Part shown: one piece after another, positions 36,501-42,338 of the stretch
How positions within the stretch are numbered: position 1 is the stretch's first letter
How the letters are laid out: each line of letters begins with the position of its first letter
DNA from: Holothuria scabra
Taxonomy: Eukaryota; Echinodermata; Holothuroidea; Aspidochirotida; Holothuriidae
Direction: 5' to 3'
Length of the DNA: 64,000 bases
Assembly: GCA_037179385.1 (NCBI GenBank)
Contig: CM074187.1
Coordinates: 8,122,001-8,186,000 of the forward strand
Notes under the pieces: model-generated
Databases searched by the model: none
The model's input: only the letters and a program-made list of their open reading frames with translations
What the model was told of the DNA's origin: nothing
Translations under genes and position numbers: made by a program

Positions 36501-37825
36501 CCCCGGAAATCATGGTTTACACTATATCTGAAGGTAGGAAACTGATCCATTTCAAACTTGATATGTTGATGCGTTATGATGTAAGGAAAAACCCAAGAAA
36601 TTTTGGTGGAGGTCAAAGGTCATTTGGGGTCACATGGGGTCCAAACCCTGAAATCCTTGTTTACATGATACATCATTGTAGGAAAGTTGGATTCATTTCA
36701 GACTTGATATGTTGATGTATTATGATGTAAAGAAGAATCCTATTTGTTTTGGTGGAGGTCAAAGATCATTTGGGGTCAGAAGGGGACAAATCCTGAAAAG
36801 CTTTTAAACACAATATCTCAAGGTAGGAAGCTTGGATTGATTTCAAACTTGATATGTTGATGCATTATGATTTAAGGAAAAACCCTTTTGATTTTGGTAG
36901 AGGTCAAAGTTCATTTGGGGTCATAGGGGGTCAAACTCAGAAAACTTGTTTACACTATATCTCAAGGTAGGAAACTTGGATTCATTTCAAACTTGATATG
37001 TTGATGCGTTATGATGTGAGCAGCTTGTTTGCGGAATATCTTAAGGCACAGTATGAAAAATCTGTAGAAATGTTTTGGTTAAAAGAAAAACCAGTTACTA
37101 ACAGGTGGAGTCAAAGGTCACTTTGGGTCACCAGTTGTTACAAGAAATGTAGCATTTCATTGAAGAGAGCATGTATGTATCATCGAAACCTCAATGCATT
37201 TTTGCATTCTGGTTTGGTTTGACAAGGTTGGCAGCTCTAAACTAGTTGATGGCAAATCAAATCTACTCATCCTTTGGACAACCTCAAAGAGACAAAAGTG
37301 GTTGTCCAATGCAAATTTTACCCATCATGCTCCATCGCACAGGTGATAAATTTCAGCCAAGAATATAGGTGTATTCAAATGTAGTGCTGTCTGAATACAG
37401 TGGAGATATTGATCATTTGGTACCCTGCCAACATTTCCTTGTTCATGTTTCATACTTTTCCTCAGAGATGTTTTTTAAAAGTGATATCACGGTGAACTGT
37501 GTGACATTGGAAACAGCCAACTATGAGTTTTGTGGAATTGTCTTACTCTCAAGGGGTTACTTTTTGATATATTAGTTAATTTTCTTCTTCTTGAAACGAA
37601 TAATTAATTTGTCAGTCCTTATTTTTTCCTCCAAAGATCATGCCTTTAAAAGGGGCACAGACATGTTACATGTGAGATTTACTTAGTCTGTACTATTTCA
37701 TGCTATTCTGTAACAATTCTTTGTATAGATCAAAATTTTCAGTTTTAATGCCTCATATGTCTCATTTTTCTCATATATTTACAGATCATAGAAGAGGCTG
37801 GGGTAACAGAGACAATATGGGCTGA
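483..37825 (+). CDS. IGBP1: IGBP1 (alpha4/TAP42 family), PP2A regulatory protein, eight coding exons
   Basis: The joined exons encode 335 residues (human IGBP1 has 339). The family binds and stabilises free catalytic subunits of PP2A, PP4 and PP6 in the cytoplasm, acting in TOR signalling and phosphatase biogenesis. Visible hallmarks: an N-terminal helical TPR-like domain across exons 1-5; the basic stretch [10 protein letters not shown] at about residues 149-158, matching the mammalian segment that contacts the PP2A catalytic subunit; the invariant block [13 protein letters not shown] at about 250-262; an acidic low-complexity segment; and the C-terminal AREWDDWKD followed by GWGNRDNMG and stop. 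All junctions are GT-AG and the phases add up to an unbroken frame. Introns are 14987, 587, 2955, 1856, 8884, 1370 and 5696 nt. No frameshift or internal stop was found, so the gene looks intact. The start was chosen because the ATG at 483 gives an N-terminus of the family's usual length. Confidence 0.95.
588..800. other. Start of intron 1, nothing recognised
   Basis: Intron sequence following the exon 1 donor. The stretch around 760-800 already contains degenerate copies of a short TTCCGCCAT motif belonging to the repeat that follows. Confidence 0.4.
1097..1180 (-). other. tRNA-like sequence (pseudogene or SINE head), minus strand
   Basis: On the minus strand there is a perfect A box (TAGCGCAGTCGG, complement of 1162-1173) and a perfect B box (GGTTCGAATCC, complement of 1104-1114). 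A 4-bp D stem GCGC/GCGC is present, and CTGGT can pair with ACCGG around a 20-nt loop, as in an intron-containing tRNA. The acceptor stem does not close convincingly, so a tRNA pseudogene or SINE head is likelier than a working tRNA. Confidence 0.5.
1240..1475. repeat. TATA/CGTATG-rich low-complexity microsatellite
   Basis: Alternating purine-pyrimidine tracts made of TA, CGTATG and CACATATA variants. No clean period. The short reading frames across it are artefacts of composition. Confidence 0.7.
1484..1506. repeat. Interstitial telomere-like tract (CCCTAA type)
   Basis: Three to four copies of CCCTAAC/CCTTAAC, the complement of TTAGGG. It sits inside the 801-1606 element. A second TTAGGG-type tract occurs at 35470-35486. 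Confidence 0.7.
1607..2093. other. Intron 1, nothing recognised
   Basis: AT-rich intron sequence without a recognisable repeat or exon. A 109-codon open frame across it (from 1852) has no domain and unremarkable composition, so it is not called a gene. Confidence 0.4.
2094..3118 (+). mobile_element. Helitron/HINE-like minisatellite element, family B, 5' truncated
   Basis: Contains degenerate tandem units with the core 'gaggtcaaaggtcat...ggggtca' and ends with the family B 3' terminus: inverted-repeat arm TCATCGAAACC (3086-3096), a hairpin of AATGCA and TGCATT arms, then CTGG at 3115-3118. The 5' terminus with GGTTTCGATGA and the TG microsatellite is missing. At the left edge, one array segment is inverted (CTGGTGACCCC facing TTTCACCAG near 2100-2125), suggesting rearrangement. 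A SINE has inserted within it. Confidence 0.65.
2189..2427 (+). mobile_element. tRNA-derived SINE, full length, with 14-bp target duplication
   Basis: The tRNA-like head (GTTTGGGCTAACGG A-box region, then a degenerate B box) is followed by a unique body with 'cataccaaagactct', 'agtagggaaaacaagcc', 'ccacaactgg' and 'ccaataggttggaaac', and a CTAA-rich tail. Flanking copies of TACATAGATTTCCT at 2175-2188 and 2428-2441 are a perfect 14-bp target-site duplication, which fits LINE-mediated retroposition. Confidence 0.88.
3119..4915. other. Intron 1, nothing firm; one GGGTTACCCGGGTACCCG motif at 3703-3727
   Basis: A short GC-rich motif near 3703-3727 resembles the arms of the palindrome at 4916-4977 and lies about 1.2 kb from it. 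A poly-G run occurs near 3352-3362. No exon or element boundaries were seen. Confidence 0.4.
4916..4977. repeat. 62-bp near-perfect palindrome
   Basis: Two 26-bp arms (4916-4941 and 4952-4977) pair with three mismatches around a 10-nt loop. The arms contain AACACC, GGTAACC and GGTACCCGAC. It may be a solo inverted repeat of a foldback element. Confidence 0.8.
4978..5650. other. Intron 1, nothing recognised
   Basis: AT-rich intron. A weak tRNA-like segment near 5195-5260 was considered and not accepted. Confidence 0.35.
5651..5794. mobile_element. MITE-like element, copy 1 (CTCGACAAAAAT ends)
   Basis: A 144-bp unit closely matching 6605-6747. The left end 'ctcgacaaaaatacatgggacaaac' and right end 'gtttgtccc...atttttgtcaagg' are mutual reverse complements (about 26 bp, imperfect). 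The interior has 'gtatcagtgttgaagt' and 'gggggatggtgat'. Its right flank (attgttggaagcctgt) is the reverse complement of the left flank of copy 2, so the inverted repeat may extend outward. Confidence 0.65.
5795..6604. other. Intron 1 between the two MITE copies, nothing recognised
   Basis: No exon or repeat boundary could be identified in this stretch. Confidence 0.35.
6605..6747. mobile_element. MITE-like element, copy 2
   Basis: A 143-bp unit homologous along its length to 5651-5794, same orientation, with ends CCTCAACAAAAAT and ATTTTTGTCGAGG. No target duplication was confirmed. Confidence 0.65.
6748..7782. other. Intron 1, nothing recognised
   Basis: AT-rich, with no identifiable repeat, exon or structured RNA. 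Confidence 0.35.
7783..7900 (+). repeat. Dispersed repeat rich in TGGAAAAGTC, copy 1
   Basis: Starts CAGGGTTCCCTGGG and contains repeated variants of TGGAAAAGTC(T/A)TG(G)AAATT. A second, more diverged copy starts CAGGGTTC at 19713. The class is not recognised. Confidence 0.5.
8165..9770 (+). repeat. Degenerate minisatellite, units of roughly 180 bp
   Basis: At least four units, near 8170, 9185, 9418 and 9595, share the order 'aagtggagcgccacca..ggttggc', 'gtacagaaaattttgaaat', 'cccctcagatgg', 'aaatggcatttcccagg'. The last two units are adjacent. The first two are separated by about 1 kb of other sequence. Confidence 0.65.
10571..10733. mobile_element. MITE, short copy of the AGATTTCACGACGCGGAC family
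   Basis: The left end AGATTTCACGACGCGGAC and right end GTCCGCATTGTGCAATCT form an inverted repeat of about 40 bp with mismatches. The same ends bound a longer element at 46030-46643. No coding capacity. Confidence 0.65.
10734..11580. other. Intron 1, TE-like ends but no further feature
   Basis: The short overlapping frames at 10834-11079 have no recognisable domain. A poly-T run precedes the GC-rich terminus near 11280-11325. Confidence 0.35.
11581..11806 (+). mobile_element. tRNA-derived SINE
   Basis: Same family as 2189-2427: a tRNA-like head (GTTTGGTCTAACGGTAAGAG, then GGTTCTATTCC as a mutated B box), the 'cataccaaagacttt' block, 'ggagtagggaaaacaagcc', 'ccaataggttggaaac' and a CTAA tail. 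Target duplications are not clear. Confidence 0.85.
11807..12930. other. Intron 1, nothing recognised
   Basis: AT-rich intron sequence without identifiable elements. Confidence 0.35.
12931..13884 (+). mobile_element. Helitron/HINE-like minisatellite element, family A, complete
   Basis: The 5' end GATTCCTTGC (12931) is repeated inverted a few bases on, making a hairpin, and again as GGCAAGGAATC at 13847-13857 near the 3' end. A TG-rich tract follows the 5' end. Five tandem units of about 155 bp come next. The 3' end has a hairpin (AAGCC, TTTT, GGCTT; 13866-13879) followed by CTGG at 13881-13884. This matches the plan known for Helentron-associated elements: asymmetric inverted repeats, a microsatellite, tandem units and a 3' hairpin ending CTRR. 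No Rep/helicase is encoded, so it is non-autonomous. Confidence 0.72.
13113..13756 (+). promoter_or_regulatory. Array of nuclear-receptor-type half-sites (DR1 plus DR4)
   Basis: Each of five minisatellite units has three AGGTCA-type half-sites in the same orientation. The first two are separated by one base (DR1) and the second and third by four bases (DR4). Perfect examples start at 13113, 13267, 13579 and 13734; the unit near 13422 has AAGTCA as its first half-site. DR1 is the known site class of HNF4/RXR/COUP-TF and DR4 of TR/LXR-type receptors. Regulatory activity is not shown by the sequence. Confidence 0.5.
13885..14983. other. Intron 1, nothing recognised
   Basis: No exon or repeat was identified. 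Confidence 0.35.
14984..15224 (+). mobile_element. tRNA-derived SINE, best-preserved head
   Basis: The head reads GTTTGGTCTAATGGTAAGAG with an anticodon arm CGCC/CTCTCAC/GCGG and a B box GGTTCGCTTCC. It resembles tRNA-Gly with a Glu-like CTC anticodon. The same body and tail as the copies at 2189 and 11581 follow, ending in 'aaaactctatctaact'. Target duplications are weak. Confidence 0.87.
15575..15687 (+). CDS. IGBP1: IGBP1 exon 2
   Basis: Acceptor ttttag|TCT, donor GTGAG|gtaata. Encodes [13 protein letters not shown] through [16 protein letters not shown], matching human [28 protein letters not shown]. It ends in phase 2. Confidence 0.92.
15974..16001. repeat. Short hairpin in intron 2
   Basis: Nine-base perfect arms CACACTCCT and AGGAGTGTG around a 10-nt loop. 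No function assigned. Confidence 0.5.
16275..16413 (+). CDS. IGBP1: IGBP1 exon 3
   Basis: Acceptor actcag|GTATC, donor GAG|gtatgc. Encodes [16 protein letters not shown] through CKCYDLTEE, matching human KYLLVPAFQGALTMK and CHCYHVAEF. The split arginine codon joins exon 2 in frame. Confidence 0.93.
16414..19368. other. Intron 3, nothing firm
   Basis: A pyrimidine-rich tract at about 18130-18300 produces long but composition-driven open frames (for example one of 165 codons from 17855). No repeat family found elsewhere in the window was recognised here. Confidence 0.4.
19369..19554 (+). CDS. IGBP1: IGBP1 exon 4 (PP2A-contact region)
   Basis: Acceptor atcaaag|GAC, donor ACGCAG|gtaaga, 62 codons in phase 0. 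It encodes the variable linker and then [16 protein letters not shown], aligned with human AKIQRYKQKKELEHRL, the segment known to contain PP2A-contacting basic residues. Confidence 0.94.
19713..19975 (+). repeat. Dispersed repeat rich in TGGAAAAGTC, copy 2
   Basis: Begins CAGGGTTCTACATG and carries 'ggtcctggaaagtctgg' and 'catgaaaaagtcatggaatttt', variants of the repeat at 7783-7900. Confidence 0.45.
19976..20898. other. Intron 4, nothing recognised
   Basis: Intron sequence without identifiable elements. It leads into the exon-like stretch at 20899. Confidence 0.35.
20899..21018 (+). CDS. Candidate 40-codon cassette exon or exon relic in IGBP1 intron 4
   Basis: The stretch is open, exactly 120 nt, with a fair acceptor (pyrimidine run, then atccaacag|GTG) and a strong donor (GTGAAACAG|gtgagg). 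Both edges are phase 0, the same as exon 4's end and exon 5's start, so it could be included without shifting the frame. It would add [29 protein letters not shown] and [11 protein letters not shown] between DEETQ and REFCF. The composition is protein-like, but mammalian IGBP1 has no such insert. If not spliced, the frame ends at TAA two codons later, so it could instead be the last exon of another gene or a retrocopy fragment. I do not recognise the family. Confidence 0.3.
21411..21569 (+). CDS. IGBP1: IGBP1 exon 5
   Basis: Acceptor actgcag|CGT, donor CGAAAA|gtaggt, 53 codons in phase 0. Encodes [21 protein letters not shown] through KESKRK, matching human REYYLLHLQRWIDISLEEIES. Confidence 0.94.
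21821..23208. mobile_element. hAT-type non-autonomous transposon, 1388 bp, perfect 8-bp target duplication
   Basis: Starts CAGTGTTGTAATGACTCAAG and ends CTTGATAACAACACTG. The flanks are identical octamers GTTTGGGG at 21813-21820 and 23209-23216. CAG...CTG ends with 8-bp duplications define the hAT superfamily. Subterminal regions have many GACTCAAGTCA/GACTCGA variants, possible transposase-binding sites. No transposase frame is readable. Confidence 0.85.
23515..23745. repeat. Low-complexity AACC/AACA/GAAT tract
   Basis: Runs of AACA, AACC and GAATGAAT over about 230 bp, strongly purine- and cytosine-biased on this strand (almost no T). Confidence 0.85.
23746..24151. other. Intron 5, nothing recognised
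   Basis: No feature identified before the truncated minisatellite element. Confidence 0.35.
24152..24330 (+). mobile_element. Helitron/HINE-like element, family B, 5' fragment only
   Basis: The 5' terminus GGTTTCAGTGA..AAAAGGAACCTATGCAGTCATGATG and the TG-rich tract are present, then part of the first 'cgatatctcaagataagaat' unit. The rest of the array and the 3' hairpin are missing. Confidence 0.65.
24331..24767. other. Intron 5, nothing recognised
   Basis: No recognisable feature. Confidence 0.35.
24768..24810 (+). mobile_element. SINE tail fragment
   Basis: Contains only the 'accaataggttggaaactgg' block and the 'ccatctaactaa' tail of the SINE family, so it is 5' truncated. Confidence 0.7.
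25263..25391 (+). mobile_element. MITE, TAAAGTGTACCTCAAG family, copy 1
   Basis: A 129-bp element with ends TAAAGTGTACCTCAAG and CTTGAGGTACACTTTA as perfect 16-bp inverted repeats, extending imperfectly. The core carries 'gatgggagttggactgtcag' and 'attcatttttcatg'. TA ends fit a Tc1/mariner-like element, but this is inference. Confidence 0.8.
25392..25699. other. Intron 5, nothing recognised
   Basis: No feature beyond AT-rich intron sequence. Confidence 0.35.
25700..26330 (+). repeat. Diverged intronic duplication, copy 1
   Basis: Shares scattered blocks in the same order with 27405-27860: 'gctctgctaaatcaagcat', 'gtaactgt', 'tttgcccag', 'aatctagctg', and the 'tgataac' region. Highly diverged, so the boundaries are approximate. 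Confidence 0.4.
26331..27404. other. Intron 5, nothing recognised
   Basis: A poly-T run at about 26511-26527 is the only notable tract. Confidence 0.35.
27405..27860 (+). repeat. Diverged intronic duplication, copy 2
   Basis: Partner of 25700-26330, sharing 'cctctgctaaatcaagcataagg', 'gatgtttgcccagccattg' and 'gatctagctg'. It could be two copies of an unrecognised old repeat. Confidence 0.4.
28009..28114 (-). mobile_element. MITE, TAAAGTGTACCTCAAG family, copy 2 (inverted, partial)
   Basis: The reverse complement matches the core of copy 1, including 'gagctgaatttt', 'ggagttggactgtcagaattc' and 'ttttttaacttgagat'. The outer ends have decayed. Confidence 0.7.
28115..28459. other. Intron 5, nothing recognised
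   Basis: No identifiable feature between two MITE copies. Confidence 0.35.
28460..28582 (+). mobile_element. MITE, TAAAGTGTACCTCAAG family, copy 3
   Basis: Has 'gtgggagttggactgttag', 'atttttcatgg' and the right end 'gacttgaggtacactta'. A TATA-rich expansion lies inside. The left end is degraded. Confidence 0.7.
28583..29650. other. Intron 5, nothing recognised
   Basis: No repeat or exon identified. Confidence 0.35.
29651..29745 (+). mobile_element. SINE 5' fragment with a different tRNA-like head
   Basis: The head 'ccttagtggttagagcatctgcc' is followed by a poly-G interruption, then 'gtcataccaaagattttaaaatggaacctgatgcc' of the shared SINE body. Truncated after that block. Confidence 0.6.
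29766..29935 (+). mobile_element. SINE, diverged copy without tail
   Basis: The head 'gtccagtggtagagaatctg', 'ctcatgccagatgcccaggtt', then 'ccaaagactttaaaaag', 'gtgtgatgctc', 'agagtagggaaagcaa' and 'acaactgcaaaaaagggctgtg'. The terminal 'aataggttgg' block is missing. Confidence 0.65.
29936..30453. other. End of intron 5, nothing recognised
   Basis: AT-rich intron leading to the exon 6 acceptor. Confidence 0.4.
30454..30593 (+). CDS. IGBP1: IGBP1 exon 6 (conserved [12 protein letters not shown] block)
   Basis: Acceptor ctggcag|CCC, donor TCCAG|gtaaat. Encodes [20 protein letters not shown] and the [13 protein letters not shown] block, the best-conserved part of the family (human VKPFILTRNMAQAKVFGAG, PSLPTMTVSDWYE). 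It ends in phase 2. Confidence 0.96.
30594..31963. other. Intron 6, nothing recognised
   Basis: 1370 nt, AT-rich. Poly-T runs are seen, for example at 31163-31175. No element recognised. Confidence 0.4.
31964..32088 (+). CDS. IGBP1: IGBP1 exon 7 (acidic segment and AREWDDWKD)
   Basis: Acceptor tggtag|GAATCC, donor GGATG|gtaaga. It encodes an acidic stretch rich in E and K and then [10 protein letters not shown], identical in kind to human [10 protein letters not shown]. It ends in phase 1. Confidence 0.95.
32089..34433. other. Intron 7, first part, nothing recognised
   Basis: No exon or element recognised. Short frames here have no domain. Confidence 0.35.
34434..34510. repeat. Short degenerate tandem repeat, period about 18 bp
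   Basis: Four or so variants of 'tattctgacaccccta'. No function assigned. Confidence 0.6.
34511..35269. repeat. Intron 7 with an imperfect ATTCTGTTTTT tandem tract at about 34847-34950
   Basis: Four or more spaced ATTCTGTTTTT copies precede the family B element. The remainder holds nothing recognised. Confidence 0.5.
35270..37212 (+). mobile_element. Helitron/HINE-like minisatellite element, family B, complete, about 1.9 kb
   Basis: The 5' arm GGTTTCGATGA (35272-35282) is the exact reverse complement of TCATCGAAACC near the 3' end (about 37180-37190). A TG microsatellite follows the 5' end, then an insertion with TTAGGG-type sequence, then about ten units of roughly 146 bp. The end is a hairpin (AATGCA and TGCATT arms) and CTGG at 37209-37212. 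Most units carry the DR1 plus DR4 trio of half-sites, with GGGTCA as the third. No protein is encoded. Its 3' end lies about 570 bp upstream of the last IGBP1 exon. Confidence 0.75.
35449..35486. repeat. Perfect palindrome followed by TTAGGG-type tract
   Basis: ACAATAGAC and GTCTATTGT surround a single A (35449-35467). At once follows GGTTAGGGTTAGGGTTG (35470-35486). It sits between the microsatellite and the array of the family B element. Confidence 0.65.
37213..37784. other. End of intron 7, nothing recognised
   Basis: Intron sequence leading to the last IGBP1 acceptor. Confidence 0.35.
37785..37825 (+). CDS. IGBP1: IGBP1 exon 8 and stop codon
   Basis: Acceptor atttacag|ATCAT. The split codon GAT is followed by [12 protein letters not shown] and TGA, matching human HPRGYGNRQNMG. 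Only 41 coding nt. Confidence 0.95.
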
Positions 37826-38370
37826 TAGACCTAATGTCCAGTATTTCTTGAGGCCCATTCTATTGATGATGGTGCAGCATCCAAACACTGGAACCAACTT
37901 TCCAAACAGAACATGTGTACAGCTTTACGTCAGGATTCACATGCTATTGCAGTTTTGTGAAAGTTGCCATGATGATTGAGCTTGCAAATATGTACATTAC
38001 ATAACAGAAGACGTACTTGATTGATGCAATATTGAATACGAAGGATGTATCTTCAAAATGCTTTATGGGGATGGAATTAATCGAAGGCCATGAAGGCCAC
38101 GGCCTTCATATTTTTGGCAACGGCTTTGTTGCCCAATACAATGTAATGACCATTTAAGCCATTTGGCCTCTATGCCCTCCTACCTGTGTGGTTAACAAAA
38201 TGGTGTCCTCCCTCTCAGTTCACATGACATGCCCTTTTAACTGATGGGGGAAATGGCATTGCCCTGCTGAATCCTTAATTCCAGTCCTTGCTTTCTACCC
38301 TAAAGTTAAAACAAAAAATGCAAATTTTCAAAGCAGTATTACTGTGCTAGAATTGAAGTCATCATTTTTT
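37826..38370 (+). other. Probable IGBP1 3' UTR with two adjacent hairpins
   Basis: After the stop, ATGAAGGCC and GGCCTTCAT (38090-38109) form a 9-bp hairpin, and GGCAAC/GTTGCC (38116-38133) a second. I see no clear AATAAA within the first few hundred bases, so the 3' end is undefined. Confidence 0.4.
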
Positions 38371-38414
38371 ATTCCTTGCCAAAGGCAGGCAAGGAATCTA
38401 TGCCATGGTGATGT

Positions 38415-38458
<44 letters not shown>

Positions 38459-40515
38459 ATGCTTTGGCTTGTAAACACGATATCTCAAGAAGGGTAAGTG
38501 TGACTAGTCTCATATGTGGGGTGTGGGTTGGCCATATTGAGAAGATGATCCCTATTGTTTTTCGTGGAGGTCAAAAGTCATTTGGGGTCACAAGAGGTCA
38601 AAAGTTCAAAACCTTGTAAACACGATATCTCAAGAACGGTACATGTGACTATGCTCATATTTAGTGTGTGGGTTGGTACGTTGAGTAGATGATCCCTACT
38701 GATTTTCATGAAGGTCAAAAGTTACTAGAGGTCACGAGAGGTCAAATGGTAAATTCCTTAGAAATTGCTTGTAAACACGATTTCTCCAGAAGGGTAAGTG
38801 TGACTAGTCTCATATATGGTGTGTGGGTTGGCCATATTGAGTAGATGATCCCTATTGTTTTTGGTGGAGGTCAAAGGTCATTTGGGGTCACTAGAGGTAA
38901 AAAGATCAAAACTTTGTAAACACTATATCTCAAGGCCAGTACATGTGATTATGCTCACCTTTTTGTGTGTGGGTTGGCTCTACTGAGTAGATGATCCCTT
39001 TTGTTTTTTGTGGAGGTCAAAGGTCATTTGGGGTCAGGAGAGGTCAAAAGGTTAAAACTTTCTAAACACTATATCTCAAGAACAGTACATGTGATTATGC
39101 TTATATTTGGGTGTGTGGGTTGGCCATATTGAGTAGATGATCCCTATTATTTTTTGTGGGGGTCAAAGGTCATTTGGGGTCAGGAGAGGTCAAAAGGTTT
39201 AAACTTTGTAAACACTATATCTCAAGGCCAGTACATGTGATTATGCTCAATACAGTGTGTGGATTGGCTCTATTGAGTAGATGATCCCTTTTGTTTTTTG
39301 TGGAGGTCAAAGGTCATTTGGGGTCACAAGAGGTCAAAAGGTCCAAACCTTGTAAACACGATATCTCAAGAACGGTACATGTGACTATGCTCATATTTGG
39401 TGTGTGGGTTGGTATATTGAGTAGATGATCCCTATAGATTTTCATGGAGGTCAAAAGTCACTAGAGGTCATGAGAGGTCGAATGGTATATTCCTTAGAAA
39501 TTGCTTGTAAACACGATTTCTCCAGAAGGGTAAGTGTGAGTAGTCTCATATTTGGTGTGTGGGTTGGCCATATTGAGTAGATGATCCCTATTGTTTTTTG
39601 TGAAGGTCAAAGGTCATTTGGGGTCACGAGAGTCAAATGGTAAATTTCTTAGAAATTGCTTGTAAACAAGATATCTCAAGAACGGTGCATGCGACTATGC
39701 TCACATTTAGTGTGTGGATTGGCCATATTGTGTAGATGATCGCTATTGATTTTTGTGGAGGTCAAAGGTCATTTCGTGTCACGAGAGGTCAAATTGTACA
39801 TTTCTTACAAATTGCTTGTAAACACAATATCTACAGAAAGGTAAGAGCAACTAATCTCATATTTGGTGTGTAGGTTGGCCATATTGTGTAGATGATCCCT
39901 ATTGCTGTTGATTGAGGTCAAAGGTCATTTTGGGTCACAAGAGGTCAAAAGATCAAAACCTTGTAAACACAATATCTTGAGAACGGTACATGTGACTATG
40001 TTCATATGTGGTGTGTGGTTTGGTCTCATTAAGTAGTTGATCCATTAGAGCTTTCGAAGAGTTCAAAGGTCATTTGGGGTCGATCAAGGTAAAAGGCCAA
40101 AACCTTGTTAACACAATGTCTCAAGAACAGTATACCTGACAAAGCTCATATGAGGTGTGTAGGTTGATTGTATGGAGAAGATGATCCCATTTGATTTTCC
40201 TAAAGGTCAAAGGTCATTTGGAGCCAGCAAGGTCAAAGCCTGACAAGCCCTCCTGCACAGTTTTGCAAGAAAGGTAACTTGTAGGGTCCTGTGACTTTTC
40301 ATATAGATGGTGCATAGTGAACAAATGGTCCCAATAGTTTTTGGTGGAGGTCAAAATGGGTTCACAAGGGGCAAGGGGGAACTCAATGTAGGAAGATTGG
40401 ATGCCTTGCATGTGTACAGTACTTTGTGGGCACATTATGGGGCCCTTTAATTGAAAAACATTACAGAGCCTTTCATTTTAGCGGCAAGGAATCACTAAGC
40501 CTTTTGGCTTTCTGG
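38371..40515 (+). mobile_element. Helitron/HINE-like minisatellite element, family A, complete, about 2.1 kb
   Basis: The 5' arm ATTCCTTGCC (38371-38380) has an internal inverted partner and a 3' partner GGCAAGGAATC at 40483-40493. A pure TG run lies at about 38417-38452, followed by about a dozen units of roughly 150 bp with 'aaacacgatatctcaagaacggtacatgtgact' and the half-site trio. The end is hairpin AAGCC/GGCTT plus CTGG (40512-40515). It is the longest array in the window. Confidence 0.75.
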
Positions 40516-42160
40516 TTAATCATTGTTTATTAAAAATGCAGCAATACCATTGCATTTGAGTACAACAAATTGTAAAATTTTCCCATTTTGTGTTTTAAGT
40601 TTCCAAAAGTGGGTATCAAAGATTCGATTGGTGCAAATACTGGAGCTGTATGGTATGTGTATGAACAAATGTGAAAAATAGTTGCTGATTCCACTTTTCC
40701 TGGGATTGTCTTCATTTATCTAGATGAATTCTAAACTAGGGCATGGCATCAATCACTGACACTCATGATTCAGTCAGTCTCAGGGTTTTAGCTTGAGGAT
40801 TTTGACTGGCAATTTCTGAATTGCTCCCTATACATGTGTTGTTGTGGTGTGCAAAATCCAGTGCAATCATTACTGTCCCTCGTGAACCTTATAGCTACAA
40901 CACCGGAGCTAGGGGAAGGATGAGCCTTAAAGAAATTTTTGCAAGCAATGTTCATGATGGTTTGACACTGATAAATGTCTCGTTTATATCAAATGATCAG
41001 ATAAACATGTGGGCTATTGTACATTGCATATATTTCCATAAATTTTCAGACATTTGCTTTTATTGAATTTGATGCTAGCCGTTAGTCTGGCAATATGCTC
41101 TTTGTGCTGGTTGGCAAGTGATGGTACCAAAAATCAAAGGAAAACTTGTGAATGGTGCCAGTCATTGATCTCTTTTAGTTCCATATAGAATGCCGTGTCA
41201 CGTATATGTGAACACATAGATTGGAATGCACTGACAACAAATAACATGTAAATATAGTTACTATGGTTTGGAATTACATGAGGTGTTAGTAACTTGTTAC
41301 ATCTTGTGCACAATTTCTGTGGTTATCATTCTAGAGCAGACAATGAATAAGAACTGAAGTAGGAACCTTTGAAAAATACTTTACACGGTGATGGCTTAAA
41401 AGAACATTTTCCCATATTAGTGCTGTGCACACAAGTATTGCAAAAGCCAAAAAACAGGTATTTCCTTCACCAGAAGTTGCATCATGGTCGTGACAGGTTC
41501 ATTGCACGTTCAACATTTGAGCAACAACTACGGTTCCTGACCTTGCCTGAAACCAAAAACTGGCCTTAGCAGGCCAGCATGGCTAGAACTTTGGTCTGCC
41601 TTTCAAGCTAGGGTGTGGCAGTATGGCAAAAGATAATGTCAGGCTATACGCATAGTTATTCACATTACTGTAAATACCTTAAAATATAATTATTTCATTC
41701 AGTGAAAGGTAATCATGAACATGGACATCAAAAGCTTTCAAGTAAGCTGTTGGTAATAGTTCTTTCTTTCACATCAACCATTCCTATACATTACTGGTAT
41801 ATGGCAACTATGAATAGTACACATGTATATGTTAGTATTGTGATAGTTGACCCACTTTACTGTTCAATTAAGGACCTATCTAGGTGTAGAACACTTTCTC
41901 ACTAACTACCCAACCAACCATGGATATGTGGTTGCAGAGTGCAATATCAACATGCACTATTGGTAATGAACATTGTTAATGAACAAAATGTGTATATGGC
42001 AGTAGTACCAACATGTATGCTGATGTTTTCAAAGACTGCATTTCTGGTATTTTTAGGTTACTGCTGAAATTTTATGTTGTTGGTATTACAGGGTTATTAC
42101 AGTTGGAATGTATATGTACATTTATTGGTAGCTTTAAATATATTGGCATTCCCCTGGACC
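40516..42160. other. Intergenic, nothing recognised
   Basis: May include the distal IGBP1 3' UTR. No exon or element identified. Confidence 0.35.
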
Positions 42161-42338
42161 CAGGAGCATAGCCAGGATTGTGTCATTAGGAGGGGGGTTT
42201 GGGGTGCCACATGAGGGAAAATTTCGTGAATAGAGAGAAAAGATCACTTTTTTAGGTGTTTTTTGCATTGCAAGGTTGGGTCATGGTGGGATTCTAACCC
42301 CCAACCCCCCCCTTCCTCGGTGACTATGCCACTGCCTG
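42161..42338. mobile_element. hAT-type MITE, copy 1, 178 bp
   Basis: The left end CAGGAGCATAGCCAGGATT and right end GTGACTATGCCACTGCCTG are inverted. The interior 'aggtgttttttgcattgcaaggttgggtcatgg' is the reverse complement of the two copies at 49210 and 54171. No clean target duplication. Confidence 0.65.

Noticed and set aside
38416..38455. TG run as a separate Z-DNA or regulatory element
   Set aside because: It is a standard part of the family A and B elements, present at the same place in several copies.
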